The notes below the pieces were generated by a model. The model did no database searches. It was not told the origin of the DNA and saw nothing but the letters and a program-made list of their open reading frames with translations. Made by a program: the position numbers and the translations under genes. A stretch of DNA of 64,000 bases from Hyphomicrobiales bacterium (lineage in GTDB: Bacteria > Pseudomonadota > Alphaproteobacteria > Rhizobiales > Rhizobiaceae), in assembly GCA_900472395.1 (NCBI GenBank), contig UCHV01000014.1, positions 186,001 through 250,000 of the forward strand. Reading direction: 5' to 3'. Shown piece by piece: positions 57,258-64,000 of this stretch (positions within the stretch are counted from its first letter, which is position 1; the number at the start of each line of letters is the position of its first letter).

Positions 57258-59159
57258 ATGGCTAAAGTTATTGGCATCGACCTTGGTACCACAAACTCCT
57301 GCGTCGCCATCATGGATGGTAAGGACGCGAAGGTGATCGAGAACGCCGAAGGCGCTCGCACGACCCCTTCCATGGTTGCATTTTCGGACGACGGCGAACG
57401 CCTCGTCGGCCAGCCGGCCAAGCGCCAGGCGGTGACCAACCCGATCAACACCCTGTTTGCTGTCAAGCGCCTGATCGGCCGCCGTGCGGACGAACCGGCT
57501 GTCGAAAAGGACAAGGCACTCGTGCCGTTCGAAATCGTCAAGGGCGATAACGGCGACGCATGGGTACAGGCACAGGGCAAGGGTTATTCGCCTGCCCAGA
57601 TTTCCGCGATGATCCTTCAGAAGATGAAGGAAACCGCCGAATCCTACCTCGGTGAAAAGGTCGAAAAGGCCGTCATCACCGTTCCGGCATACTTTAACGA
57701 CGCGCAGCGCCAGGCAACCAAGGATGCCGGTCGTATCGCTGGTCTCGAAGTCCTGCGTATCATCAACGAGCCGACGGCCGCTGCTCTCGCCTACGGCCTC
57801 GACAAGAAGGACGGCAAGACCATCGCCGTTTACGACTTGGGTGGTGGCACGTTCGATATCTCGGTTCTGGAAATCGGTGACGGCGTCTTCGAAGTGAAGT
57901 CGACCAATGGCGATACTTTCCTCGGCGGTGAAGACTTTGACATGCGTCTGGTCGAATACCTTGCAGGCGAGTTCAAGAAGGACCAGGGCATCGATCTGAA
58001 GAACGACAAGCTTGCTCTGCAGCGCCTCAAGGAAGCTGCCGAAAAGGCCAAGATCGAACTGTCCTCCGCACAGCAGACCGAAATCAACCTGCCGTTCATC
58101 ACGGCCGATGCTTCCGGTCCGAAGCACCTGACGCTCAAGCTGACCCGCGCCAAGTTCGAAACCCTGGTCGACGATCTTGTCCAGCGCACGATCGCACCGT
58201 GCAAGGCAGCCCTCAAGGATGCCGGCGTTACCGCAGCCGAAATCGACGAAGTCGTTCTGGTTGGCGGCATGAGCCGCATGCCGAAGGTGCAGGAAATCGT
58301 CAAGCAGCTGTTCGGCAAGGAGCCGCACAAGGGCGTCAACCCGGATGAGGTCGTCGCGCTCGGTGCTGCCATCCAGGCCGGCGTTCTGCAGGGCGACGTC
58401 AAGGACGTTCTGCTTCTTGACGTAACCCCGCTGTCGCTCGGCATCGAAACGCTCGGTGGCGTCTTCACCCGCCTGATCGACCGTAACACGACGATCCCGA
58501 CCAAGAAGAGCCAGACCTTCTCGACCGCCGACGACAACCAGTCGGCCGTTACCATCCGCGTTTCGCAGGGCGAGCGCGAAATGGCTGCCGACAACAAGCT
58601 GCTCGGCCAGTTCGACCTCGTTGGCCTGCCGCCGGCACCGCGTGGCGTTCCGCAGATCGAAGTCACCTTCGATATCGACGCCAACGGCATCGTGCAGGTT
58701 TCGGCCAAGGACAAGGGCACTGGCAAGGAACAGCAGATCCGTATCCAGGCCTCTGGTGGTCTCTCCGACGCCGACATCGAAAAGATGGTCAAGGATGCTG
58801 AAGCCAATGCCGAAGCCGACAAGAAGCGTCGCGAAGGCGTGGAAGCCAAGAACCAGGCCGAAAGCCTGATCCACTCCAGCGAAAAGTCGCTTGCCGAATA
58901 CGGCGACAAGGTTGGCGAGAGCGACCGCGCAGCCATTCAGGATGCCATTACGGCGCTGAAGGGTGCAGTTGAAGCTTCCGAGCCGAACGCCGAGGACATT
59001 CAGGCCAAGACCCAGACCCTCATGGAAGTTTCCATGAAGCTCGGCCAGGCCGTTTATGAGGCTCAGCAGGCCGAAGGTGGCGCTTCCGAAGACGGCAAGG
59101 ATGGCGACATCCTCGATGCCGACTACGAAGAGGTCAAGGACGATAAGAAGTCGGCTTGA
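57258..59159 (+). CDS. dnaK: molecular chaperone DnaK (Hsp70)
   Basis: A 633-residue Hsp70. The ATPase domain opens [16 protein letters not shown] and has the second phosphate loop [13 protein letters not shown]; the substrate domain begins near residue 390 ([14 protein letters not shown]), and the acidic C-terminus ends [10 protein letters not shown]. It binds unfolded segments in an ATP cycle with DnaJ and GrpE. AAAGGAGAG precedes the ATG. A clear RpoH promoter is upstream, and dnaJ follows after 98 bases. Confidence 0.98.
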   Translation: MAKVIGIDLGTTNSCVAIMDGKDAKVIENAEGARTTPSMVAFSDDGERLVGQPAKRQAVTNPINTLFAVKRLIGRRADEPAVEKDKALVPFEIVKGDNGDAWVQAQGKGYSPAQISAMILQKMKETAESYLGEKVEKAVITVPAYFNDAQRQATKDAGRIAGLEVLRIINEPTAAALAYGLDKKDGKTIAVYDLGGGTFDISVLEIGDGVFEVKSTNGDTFLGGEDFDMRLVEYLAGEFKKDQGIDLKNDKLALQRLKEAAEKAKIELSSAQQTEINLPFITADASGPKHLTLKLTRAKFETLVDDLVQRTIAPCKAALKDAGVTAAEIDEVVLVGGMSRMPKVQEIVKQLFGKEPHKGVNPDEVVALGAAIQAGVLQGDVKDVLLLDVTPLSLGIETLGGVFTRLIDRNTTIPTKKSQTFSTADDNQSAVTIRVSQGEREMAADNKLLGQFDLVGLPPAPRGVPQIEVTFDIDANGIVQVSAKDKGTGKEQQIRIQASGGLSDADIEKMVKDAEANAEADKKRREGVEAKNQAESLIHSSEKSLAEYGDKVGESDRAAIQDAITALKGAVEASEPNAEDIQAKTQTLMEVSMKLGQAVYEAQQAEGGASEDGKDGDILDADYEEVKDDKKSA

Positions 59160-59257
59160 TCGTGCGTTTGCCCTTTGGCAGACAGTTACGCATAGTTGAC
59201 ACGAAATCCGGCTGCCATAGTGCAGCCGGAATACTTTCGGGAGCCGGTTAAATCTCC

Positions 59258-60385
59258 ATGGCAAAAGCAGATTTTTACGAAACGCTGGGTGTGGCGAAAA
59301 CCGCCGACGAGAAGGAGCTGAAGAGCGCCTTCCGCAAGCTTGCGATGAAATACCATCCCGACAAGAACCCGGGCGACGCGGAAGCTGAGAAGAAGTTCAA
59401 GGAGATCGGCGAAGCCTATGAGAACCTGAAGGATCCGCAGAAGCGGGCGGCCTATGACCGCTTCGGCCACGCAGCCTTCGAGCAGGGTGGCATGGGCGGC
59501 GGCGGCGGCTTCTCCGGCGGTGCCGGTGGCTTCTCCGACATTTTTGAGGACATCTTTGGCGAGATGATGGGTGGCGGCCGTGCGCGCCGTTCATCCGGTG
59601 GTCGCGAACGCGGCGCCGATCTGCGCTACAATATGGAAATCAGCCTGGAAGAGGCTTATTCCGGCAAGACCGCACAGATCCGGGTTCCGACCTCGATCAC
59701 CTGTGATGTCTGCTCAGGCTCTGGCGCCAAGCCGGGCACGCAGCCAAAGACCTGCGGTACCTGTCAGGGTTCCGGTCGCGTCCGTGCAGCGCAGGGCTTT
59801 TTCTCGGTTGAGCGCACCTGCCCGACCTGTCACGGTCGCGGTCAGACAATCACCGACCCTTGCGGCAAGTGCCATGGCCAGGGCCGTGTTACGGAAGAAC
59901 GTTCGCTTTCGGTCAACATTCCGGCCGGTATCGAGGACGGCACGCGCATCCGCCTGCAGGGCGAAGGCGAGGCCGGCGCACGCGGTGGCCCGGCAGGTGA
60001 TCTCTACATTTTCCTGTCCGTGACCCCGCACCAGTTCTTCCAGCGAGACGGCGCCGATCTTTATTGTGCCGTGCCGATTTCCATGACCACTGCGGCACTT
60101 GGCGGTACGTTCGACGTCACCACGCTCGACAATACCAAGTCGCGCGTGACGGTGCCGGAAGGCACCCAGGCCGGCAAACAGTTCCGCCTGAAGGGCAAGG
60201 GCATGCCTGTTCTGCGTTCTTCGCAGACGGGTGATCTCTACATCCAGATCGGCATCGAAACCCCGCAGAAGCTGACCAAACGCCAGCGCGAACTGCTGCA
60301 GGAGTTCGAGGAACTGTCGTCGAAGGAAAACAATCCGGAATCGACGGGCTTCTTTGCCCGCATGAAGGAATTTTTCGACAACTGA
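59258..60385 (+). CDS. dnaJ: molecular chaperone DnaJ
   Basis: A 375-residue type I Hsp40, co-chaperone of DnaK. The J domain (1-70) has HPD at 33-35, followed by a Gly/Phe-rich linker and four zinc motifs of CxxCxGxG type ([32 protein letters not shown]), then the C-terminal client domains. It is transcribed with dnaK and ends in a strong terminator. Confidence 0.98.
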   Translation: MAKADFYETLGVAKTADEKELKSAFRKLAMKYHPDKNPGDAEAEKKFKEIGEAYENLKDPQKRAAYDRFGHAAFEQGGMGGGGGFSGGAGGFSDIFEDIFGEMMGGGRARRSSGGRERGADLRYNMEISLEEAYSGKTAQIRVPTSITCDVCSGSGAKPGTQPKTCGTCQGSGRVRAAQGFFSVERTCPTCHGRGQTITDPCGKCHGQGRVTEERSLSVNIPAGIEDGTRIRLQGEGEAGARGGPAGDLYIFLSVTPHQFFQRDGADLYCAVPISMTTAALGGTFDVTTLDNTKSRVTVPEGTQAGKQFRLKGKGMPVLRSSQTGDLYIQIGIETPQKLTKRQRELLQEFEELSSKENNPESTGFFARMKEFFDN

Positions 60386-60404
60386 TCGGTCAAAACCAAT
60401 CCGC

Positions 60405-60436
60405 AAAAAAGCCGCCTCGCAAGGGCGGCTTTTTTT
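60405..60436. terminator. terminator after dnaJ
   Basis: AAAAAAGCCGCC (60405-60416) pairs with GGCGGCTTTTTT (60424-60435) around a 7-base loop, with a seventh T at 60436. It can also serve the opposing LysE gene. Confidence 0.92.
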
Positions 60437-60446
60437 CTTGGGTGAT

Positions 60447-61091
60447 TTACGCCAGCGACTGGATGGATGAACTGGCAAGGATGATTGCGAACAGCAGCAG
60501 GCAGGCGGCAGCGACCCGGCGGATGACCACCGGTTGGATTTCGAAACCGCGTATGCCGCGCATCAGCCGACCGAACATGATCCAGCCATTTGCAGCAAGC
60601 AGAACCAGCCCGGCAAACAGCAGCAACCAGGGTGTGAGTATCATCAGGTCGCCGTGGGGCATGATAACCAATGCGATGATGAGAGCCTTGGGATTGAGAA
60701 CGGTGGTGATGAAAACCTGCCGCAGAGAAATCTCGGCGCTGTCATCGTCGGCTTTTTTCGTCGAGGCCCAGAGCCGGATACCGAGATAAAGTACCCAAAG
60801 GACGGCAGCGATCTTGGCGACCATGTAAGCCTGCGGATAGGCCTCGAAAAAAGGCGCCGCGAGCGTTGCCACCGGCACGATAACCAGAAGATATCCGCCA
60901 AGCTCACCGCCGACCAGCGGTAGTGCCTTCGCCCAACCGCGCGCATAGCCGCCGAGCGCCATCAGCGTGTTGGTGGGGCCGGGTGTGCAGAGGAGGAGGA
61001 GAATGGTGAGGATAAATTGAAGAGGCGTCACGGCTGGACCTGGGGCGAGAATACCGGCACGACCCGGCACTATCGGACCATACCATGCCAT
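60447..61091 (-). CDS. LysE-family amino acid exporter
   Basis: A 214-residue transporter with about six helices. LLCTPGPTNTLMALGGYARG is the LysE/RhtB N-terminal signature. Two starts are possible: the ATG at 61089-61091, supported by AAGGAAAG six bases upstream, or a GTG at 61031 that begins directly at TPLQFILTILLLL, as most homologues do (194 residues). The longer one has the better ribosome binding site. It probably exports a small amino acid or amine; the substrate cannot be read. It is divergent from ltrA. Confidence 0.85.
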   Translation of the reverse strand: MAWYGPIVPGRAGILAPGPAVTPLQFILTILLLLCTPGPTNTLMALGGYARGWAKALPLVGGELGGYLLVIVPVATLAAPFFEAYPQAYMVAKIAAVLWVLYLGIRLWASTKKADDDSAEISLRQVFITTVLNPKALIIALVIMPHGDLMILTPWLLLFAGLVLLAANGWIMFGRLMRGIRGFEIQPVVIRRVAAACLLLFAIILASSSIQSLA

Positions 61092-61233
61092 ACGCTGCTT
61101 TCCTTGACGTCGGTCAATGCTACAGCGGGTGGATGTAGATGGCCGGCAAGATATGGGCGTCCGGCCCCCTGCCCTTTCATGGCGCCGCGCTAGATTGCTT
61201 ATTCCGTGCACGTCACATCACCGGAAAACAACA

Positions 61234-62412
61234 ATGGCCGACAGTAAGCACCACTGGCTCCGCAAGGACGACAAGGATTCGACCAAGGCAAGTTTTCCGG
61301 AACTGTTTTTCGATCTGGTTTTCGTGTTTGCGCTGATCCAGCTCTCGATGACGCTGGCTGCCGATTTTTCCTTCGGGATCGCGGCAGAGGCGGTGCTGTT
61401 CATCTTTGCGCTCTGGTGGGTATGGATCCACACGACCTGGGTCACCAACCTTCTGGATGCGGCAATCGAACCGGTACGGATACTGTTGTTCGTGCTGATG
61501 TTCTTTGGTGTGGTGCTGGCCATCGCCTTGCCCAAGGCCTTTGCCGACCTCGGTCTGGTTTTCGCGCTTGCCTATTCCGGCATGCAGCTTTCACGTTCGT
61601 TGTTTGCGCTTTACGCCTTTCGCGGCACCGATGAAAACTCCTACCGCAGCTTTCAACGCATCACGCTCTGGCTCGTGATTTCCTGCAGCTTCTGGATCGC
61701 CGGCGGTCTGATGGAACGGGAGTTGCGCGTGCTGTTCTGGATTACAGCGCTGGCGATCGAATATATCGCGCCGATGGTGCGCTACTGGTTGCCGGGCCTG
61801 GGCAGCTCACCGCCCGAAACGCTCGATGTCAACGGCGAACATCTGGCGGAGCGATGCGCCCTCTTCGTCATCATCGCACTCGGTGAAACCATCATCACCA
61901 CGGGCAAGACCGCTTCCAGCCATTTCGACAGCGCCATGACGCCGCTTGTGCTGTTTTGCGCTTTTCTCTCGACGGTGCTGATGTGGTGGATCTATTTCCA
62001 CGACGGGCAAGAACGGGCGGCCGACAAGGCGGAAGAAGATACCGAGCCGCAGGCGACTGCCGATTACCTTTTTACCTATGGGCACCTGCCGATCGTGGCC
62101 GGCATCATTCTGACCGCTGTCGGCGAGGATTTTTCGCTTTCGCACCCCTTCGAGAAGGGCGGGTATAACCATGCCATCGCCATACTTGGCGGACCGGTAC
62201 TTTATCTGGCAGGCGCATTGTGGATGAAAACCGTGTCCTCGCGGCTGATGCCGTGGTCACATTGCGCCGGTATCGCCATTCTTCTGGCAGGCTTCCTGAT
62301 CGTGCCGTTCGCGGCGAATTTCCTGATCCAGACCATCGCCAGCCTTAGCCTGCTGATGGTGGCGATCTGGGAATATCTGGCGCTGAAACGATACCGACGC
62401 GATGCCGCCTGA
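61234..62412 (+). CDS. ltrA: low temperature requirement protein A (LtrA) family membrane protein
   Basis: A 392-residue protein with about ten or more membrane helices. The N-terminal ASFPELFFDLVFVFALIQLS and the central ALGETIITTG (with a Glu in a helix) are the LtrA signatures. LtrA in Listeria is needed for growth at low temperature; its molecular role is unknown. I start at the ATG at 61234, since the upstream open stretch of 39 codons overlaps the divergent promoter region. Confidence 0.85.
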   Translation: MADSKHHWLRKDDKDSTKASFPELFFDLVFVFALIQLSMTLAADFSFGIAAEAVLFIFALWWVWIHTTWVTNLLDAAIEPVRILLFVLMFFGVVLAIALPKAFADLGLVFALAYSGMQLSRSLFALYAFRGTDENSYRSFQRITLWLVISCSFWIAGGLMERELRVLFWITALAIEYIAPMVRYWLPGLGSSPPETLDVNGEHLAERCALFVIIALGETIITTGKTASSHFDSAMTPLVLFCAFLSTVLMWWIYFHDGQERAADKAEEDTEPQATADYLFTYGHLPIVAGIILTAVGEDFSLSHPFEKGGYNHAIAILGGPVLYLAGALWMKTVSSRLMPWSHCAGIAILLAGFLIVPFAANFLIQTIASLSLLMVAIWEYLALKRYRRDAA

Positions 62413-62422
62413 GCAGGCCCGA

Positions 62423-62638
62423 TCAATAATGCGGCGGACGGGTGATCGCCGGGGCTTCCAGCGAACTTTCCTCGAGCGAAAGAAAACGTTCGGTCAAACG
62501 GTCGAGTTTGGCGCGGGTCTGCTCGACCACTTTCCACTGCTCGGCCAACTGGTCCGACAGTTCTTCGATAACCTTGGCCTGATGCGCCGCCAGTTCTTCC
62601 AGTTTCAGCAAACGGTCATCATTGCTCACGGCGCTCAT
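62423..62638 (-). CDS. slyX: SlyX-family protein
   Basis: A 71-residue protein of the SlyX family, mostly one heptad-repeat coiled coil (LLKLEELAAHQAKVIEELSD and on to about residue 52), ending in the typical PPHY. SlyX is widespread and of unknown role. Its stop is 10 bases past the opposing ltrA stop, so the two genes nearly meet. Confidence 0.85.
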   Translation of the reverse strand: MSAVSNDDRLLKLEELAAHQAKVIEELSDQLAEQWKVVEQTRAKLDRLTERFLSLEESSLEAPAITRPPHY

Positions 62639-62674
62639 CTTTCTTTTGTCTCTTCACCCGGTCATGACTAGCGT

Positions 62675-62702
62675 ATCGGGCCGGAAAACGAAATGGCCCG
62701 AT
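62675..62702 (-). terminator. hairpin at the end of a small membrane-protein gene
   Basis: ATCGGGCC (62675-62682) pairs with GGCCCGAT (62695-62702) around a 12-base loop, touching the stop codon of the gene at 62702-62887. A T run is lacking, so termination efficiency is uncertain. Confidence 0.4.
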
Positions 62703-62887
62703 CAGCCCACCGTATGACGACTGCGAGCGGCCTTCTGCTCGATCAGGATCAGCGCTCCGGCGAGAAAGACCGCCAGGCTCATGGCCAGAATGTCGATGAC
62801 CCAGTGCAACGGCCTGAGCAGGCCTGCCACAACAGCATCGCCAGTTTTCATGAGATCATGCGGCAGCACCATGCCGCGTCTGGACAT
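62702..62887 (-). CDS. small membrane protein of unknown function
   Basis: A 61-residue protein from the ATG at 62885-62887; a TTG four codons earlier and an ATG at 62872 are alternatives, none with a clear ribosome binding site. One strong helix lies near the C-terminus, VIDILAMSLAVFLAGALILI, followed by a basic tail (EQKAARSRHTVG). The N-terminal 30 residues may form a short second helix. I recognise no family. Confidence 0.55.
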   Translation of the reverse strand: MSRRGMVLPHDLMKTGDAVVAGLLRPLHWVIDILAMSLAVFLAGALILIEQKAARSRHTVG

Positions 62888-63068
62888 AAAATCACGCAAT
62901 ACATCGGTCCGATCTGAAAGATGGATTTTTTCAAAAGCTGATGAAGTAATCGCTGAGCGCGGGACAAGCCTCGACGCGATCTTTCTTTGCCCTGATCGGC
63001 CCGATGTCGCAATATGTGATTATTGATCGGTTTGTTTTGACAGGCCGGCCTTTCGGCCGACCTCCCGG

Positions 63069-64000
63069 TCAAGCGCGCAGACGCGGGCGCTCCACCTGCG
63101 TGGTACGGCCGGCGCGGGTGCGGAAACGGGCGACCAGCGAAGCAAGCGTGTGAGAAATACCGACCAGGCTCTGGGCCGACGCGTTGGTTTCTTCCATCAG
63201 CGCGGCATTCTGCTGGGTGATCTGGTCCATGCTGCGCACGGAGGCATTGATCTCGTCTATGCCCGATGCCTGTTCCTGCGCAGACTGTGCAATCGAGGAG
63301 ATATGTTCGTCGATTGCCTTCACCCGTGTGCCGATGCCCGTCAGCGCCTCCCCGGCGCGGTTGACGAGATTGACGCCGCGCTGCACGTCGCCGGAGGATC
63401 GGTCGATCAACTCCTTGATTTCCTTGGCGGCGGCGGCGGAACGTTGCGCCAGTTCGCGCACTTCCTGCGCGACCACGGCAAAACCCTTGCCCTGTTCGCC
63501 GGCGCGCGCTGCCTCGACGCCGGCATTGAGAGCCAGCAAGTTGGTCTGGAAAGCGATCTCATCGATGGCGCCGATGATCTGCGTCATCTTCTGCGAAGAT
63601 TCCTCGATATCGCCCATGGCGGCGACGGCTTCTTCCACCACCTGGCCGTTCTTCTGGGTTTCCATCGCCGATTCGCGGATGATCTTCTGTACTTCCTTGG
63701 TGCGCTGGGCTGCCTGACCGGACAGCGCGGTGATCTCTTCCAGCGCAGCTGCCGTTTCTTCCAGGGCGGCGGCCTGCTGTTCGGTGCGGCGGGCCATGTT
63801 GTCGGCAGCCGAGGAAATATCGCCGACTTCCGCACGAACCTGATCGACGGAACCGGCGATGTCACGCATGGCGGTATCGAGCGAAGCGACCGAGGAATTG
63901 TAGTTTTCACGCAGCACTGCGAAATTGGCCGCCAGTTCCTGACGAATTTCCGAGGTAAGATCACCGCCAGCAAGATTTTTCAGGGACGTATCGAGCGCTT
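63069..64000 (-). CDS. methyl-accepting chemotaxis protein, C-terminal signalling part (continues past the window)
   Basis: The last 309 residues are visible and the gene runs on past 64000. The first visible residues ([11 protein letters not shown]) look like the end of a HAMP domain. A long helical coiled coil follows, with the signalling hairpin tip [20 protein letters not shown], the CheA/CheW-binding region. The return helix ends with a short Arg-rich tail ([16 protein letters not shown]) without a CheR-binding NWETF-type pentapeptide. The sensory part is outside the window, so the ligand is unknown. Confidence 0.93.
   Translation of the reverse strand, partial: ALDTSLKNLAGGDLTSEIRQELAANFAVLRENYNSSVASLDTAMRDIAGSVDQVRAEVGDISSAADNMARRTEQQAAALEETAAALEEITALSGQAAQRTKEVQKIIRESAMETQKNGQVVEEAVAAMGDIEESSQKMTQIIGAIDEIAFQTNLLALNAGVEAARAGEQGKGFAVVAQEVRELAQRSAAAAKEIKELIDRSSGDVQRGVNLVNRAGEALTGIGTRVKAIDEHISSIAQSAQEQASGIDEINASVRSMDQITQQNAALMEETNASAQSLVGISHTLASLVARFRTRAGRTTQVERPRLRA

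Noticed and set aside
63041..63062. Strong hairpin with a GAAA loop just after the chemotaxis receptor gene
   Set aside because: It is near the stop but lacks a T run on the minus strand, so I do not call it an intrinsic terminator; it may only be a stabilising 3' structure.

Overview
The window is a 64 kb stretch of chromosome from an alphaproteobacterium of the family Rhizobiaceae, most like Agrobacterium or a close Rhizobium relative. The evidence is the GC-rich coding sequence, the gene families present (GlgE with a TreS-maltokinase fusion, YejABEF, DUF982, DUF6074, DUF1236, KTSC), a heat-shock promoter of the alphaproteobacterial RpoH type, and small RNA genes of rhizobial type. It is mostly housekeeping and core metabolism. 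I see no insertion sequence, prophage, CRISPR array or rRNA operon.

1-10 kb holds nucleoside salvage. The end of adenosine deaminase and upp run on the plus strand. Facing them is a minus-strand run made of a BMP-family nucleoside ABC importer (binding protein, ATPase, two permeases), then cdd, punA, deoC and deoA. Together they import nucleosides, deaminate and phosphorolyse them, and pass the deoxyribose into central metabolism. 10.3-11.8 kb carries small proteins and a tRNA-Ser(GGA). 11.9-20.7 kb is a GlgE-pathway operon (glgE, treS fused to maltokinase, glgB) that turns trehalose into branched alpha-glucan. The GlgE protein carries an extra N-terminal half that looks like a dead copy of its own catalytic barrel.

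20.7-24.5 kb has an orphan response regulator, Dps and small stress-type proteins. 24.7-27.7 kb has a nucleoside hydrolase and the pseudouridine pair psuG-psuK. 28-30.3 kb has a DUF1236 protein, pncB and a small membrane protein. 30.4-36.3 kb is the oligopeptide/muropeptide importer yejABEF, divergent from the murein endopeptidase mepA. 37.6-42.5 kb has mgsA, glk, an MsbA-type ABC exporter, dapB and gpmA. 42.6-44.7 kb has a 31-residue membrane peptide, a DUF1045 protein and phnM. 45-50.4 kb has polA, a MarR regulator and an M20 peptidase. 50.8-54.2 kb is a group of small stress-type genes (csp, a YbaK-family deacylase, a DUF883 protein, DUF982, DoxX), several of which have GGAAC-N16/17-GTT promoters typical of the EcfG general stress sigma factor. 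54.4-60.4 kb has a class A penicillin-binding protein and dnaK-dnaJ. The end holds a LysE exporter, LtrA, SlyX and the C-terminal part of a chemotaxis receptor.

The most notable non-coding elements are three RNA loci. One on the minus strand upstream of csp has three hairpins whose loops all carry CCUCCUCCC (alpha-r14/NfeR1 or cuckoo RNA type). One between polA and marR has four hairpins with C-rich loops (likely alpha-r7). One between glk and the ABC exporter has three hairpins and is unassigned. Six EcfG-like promoters, one RpoH promoter and several candidate operators suggest how neighbouring genes are controlled. All start choices and family names are from reading the sequence; no database search was run.
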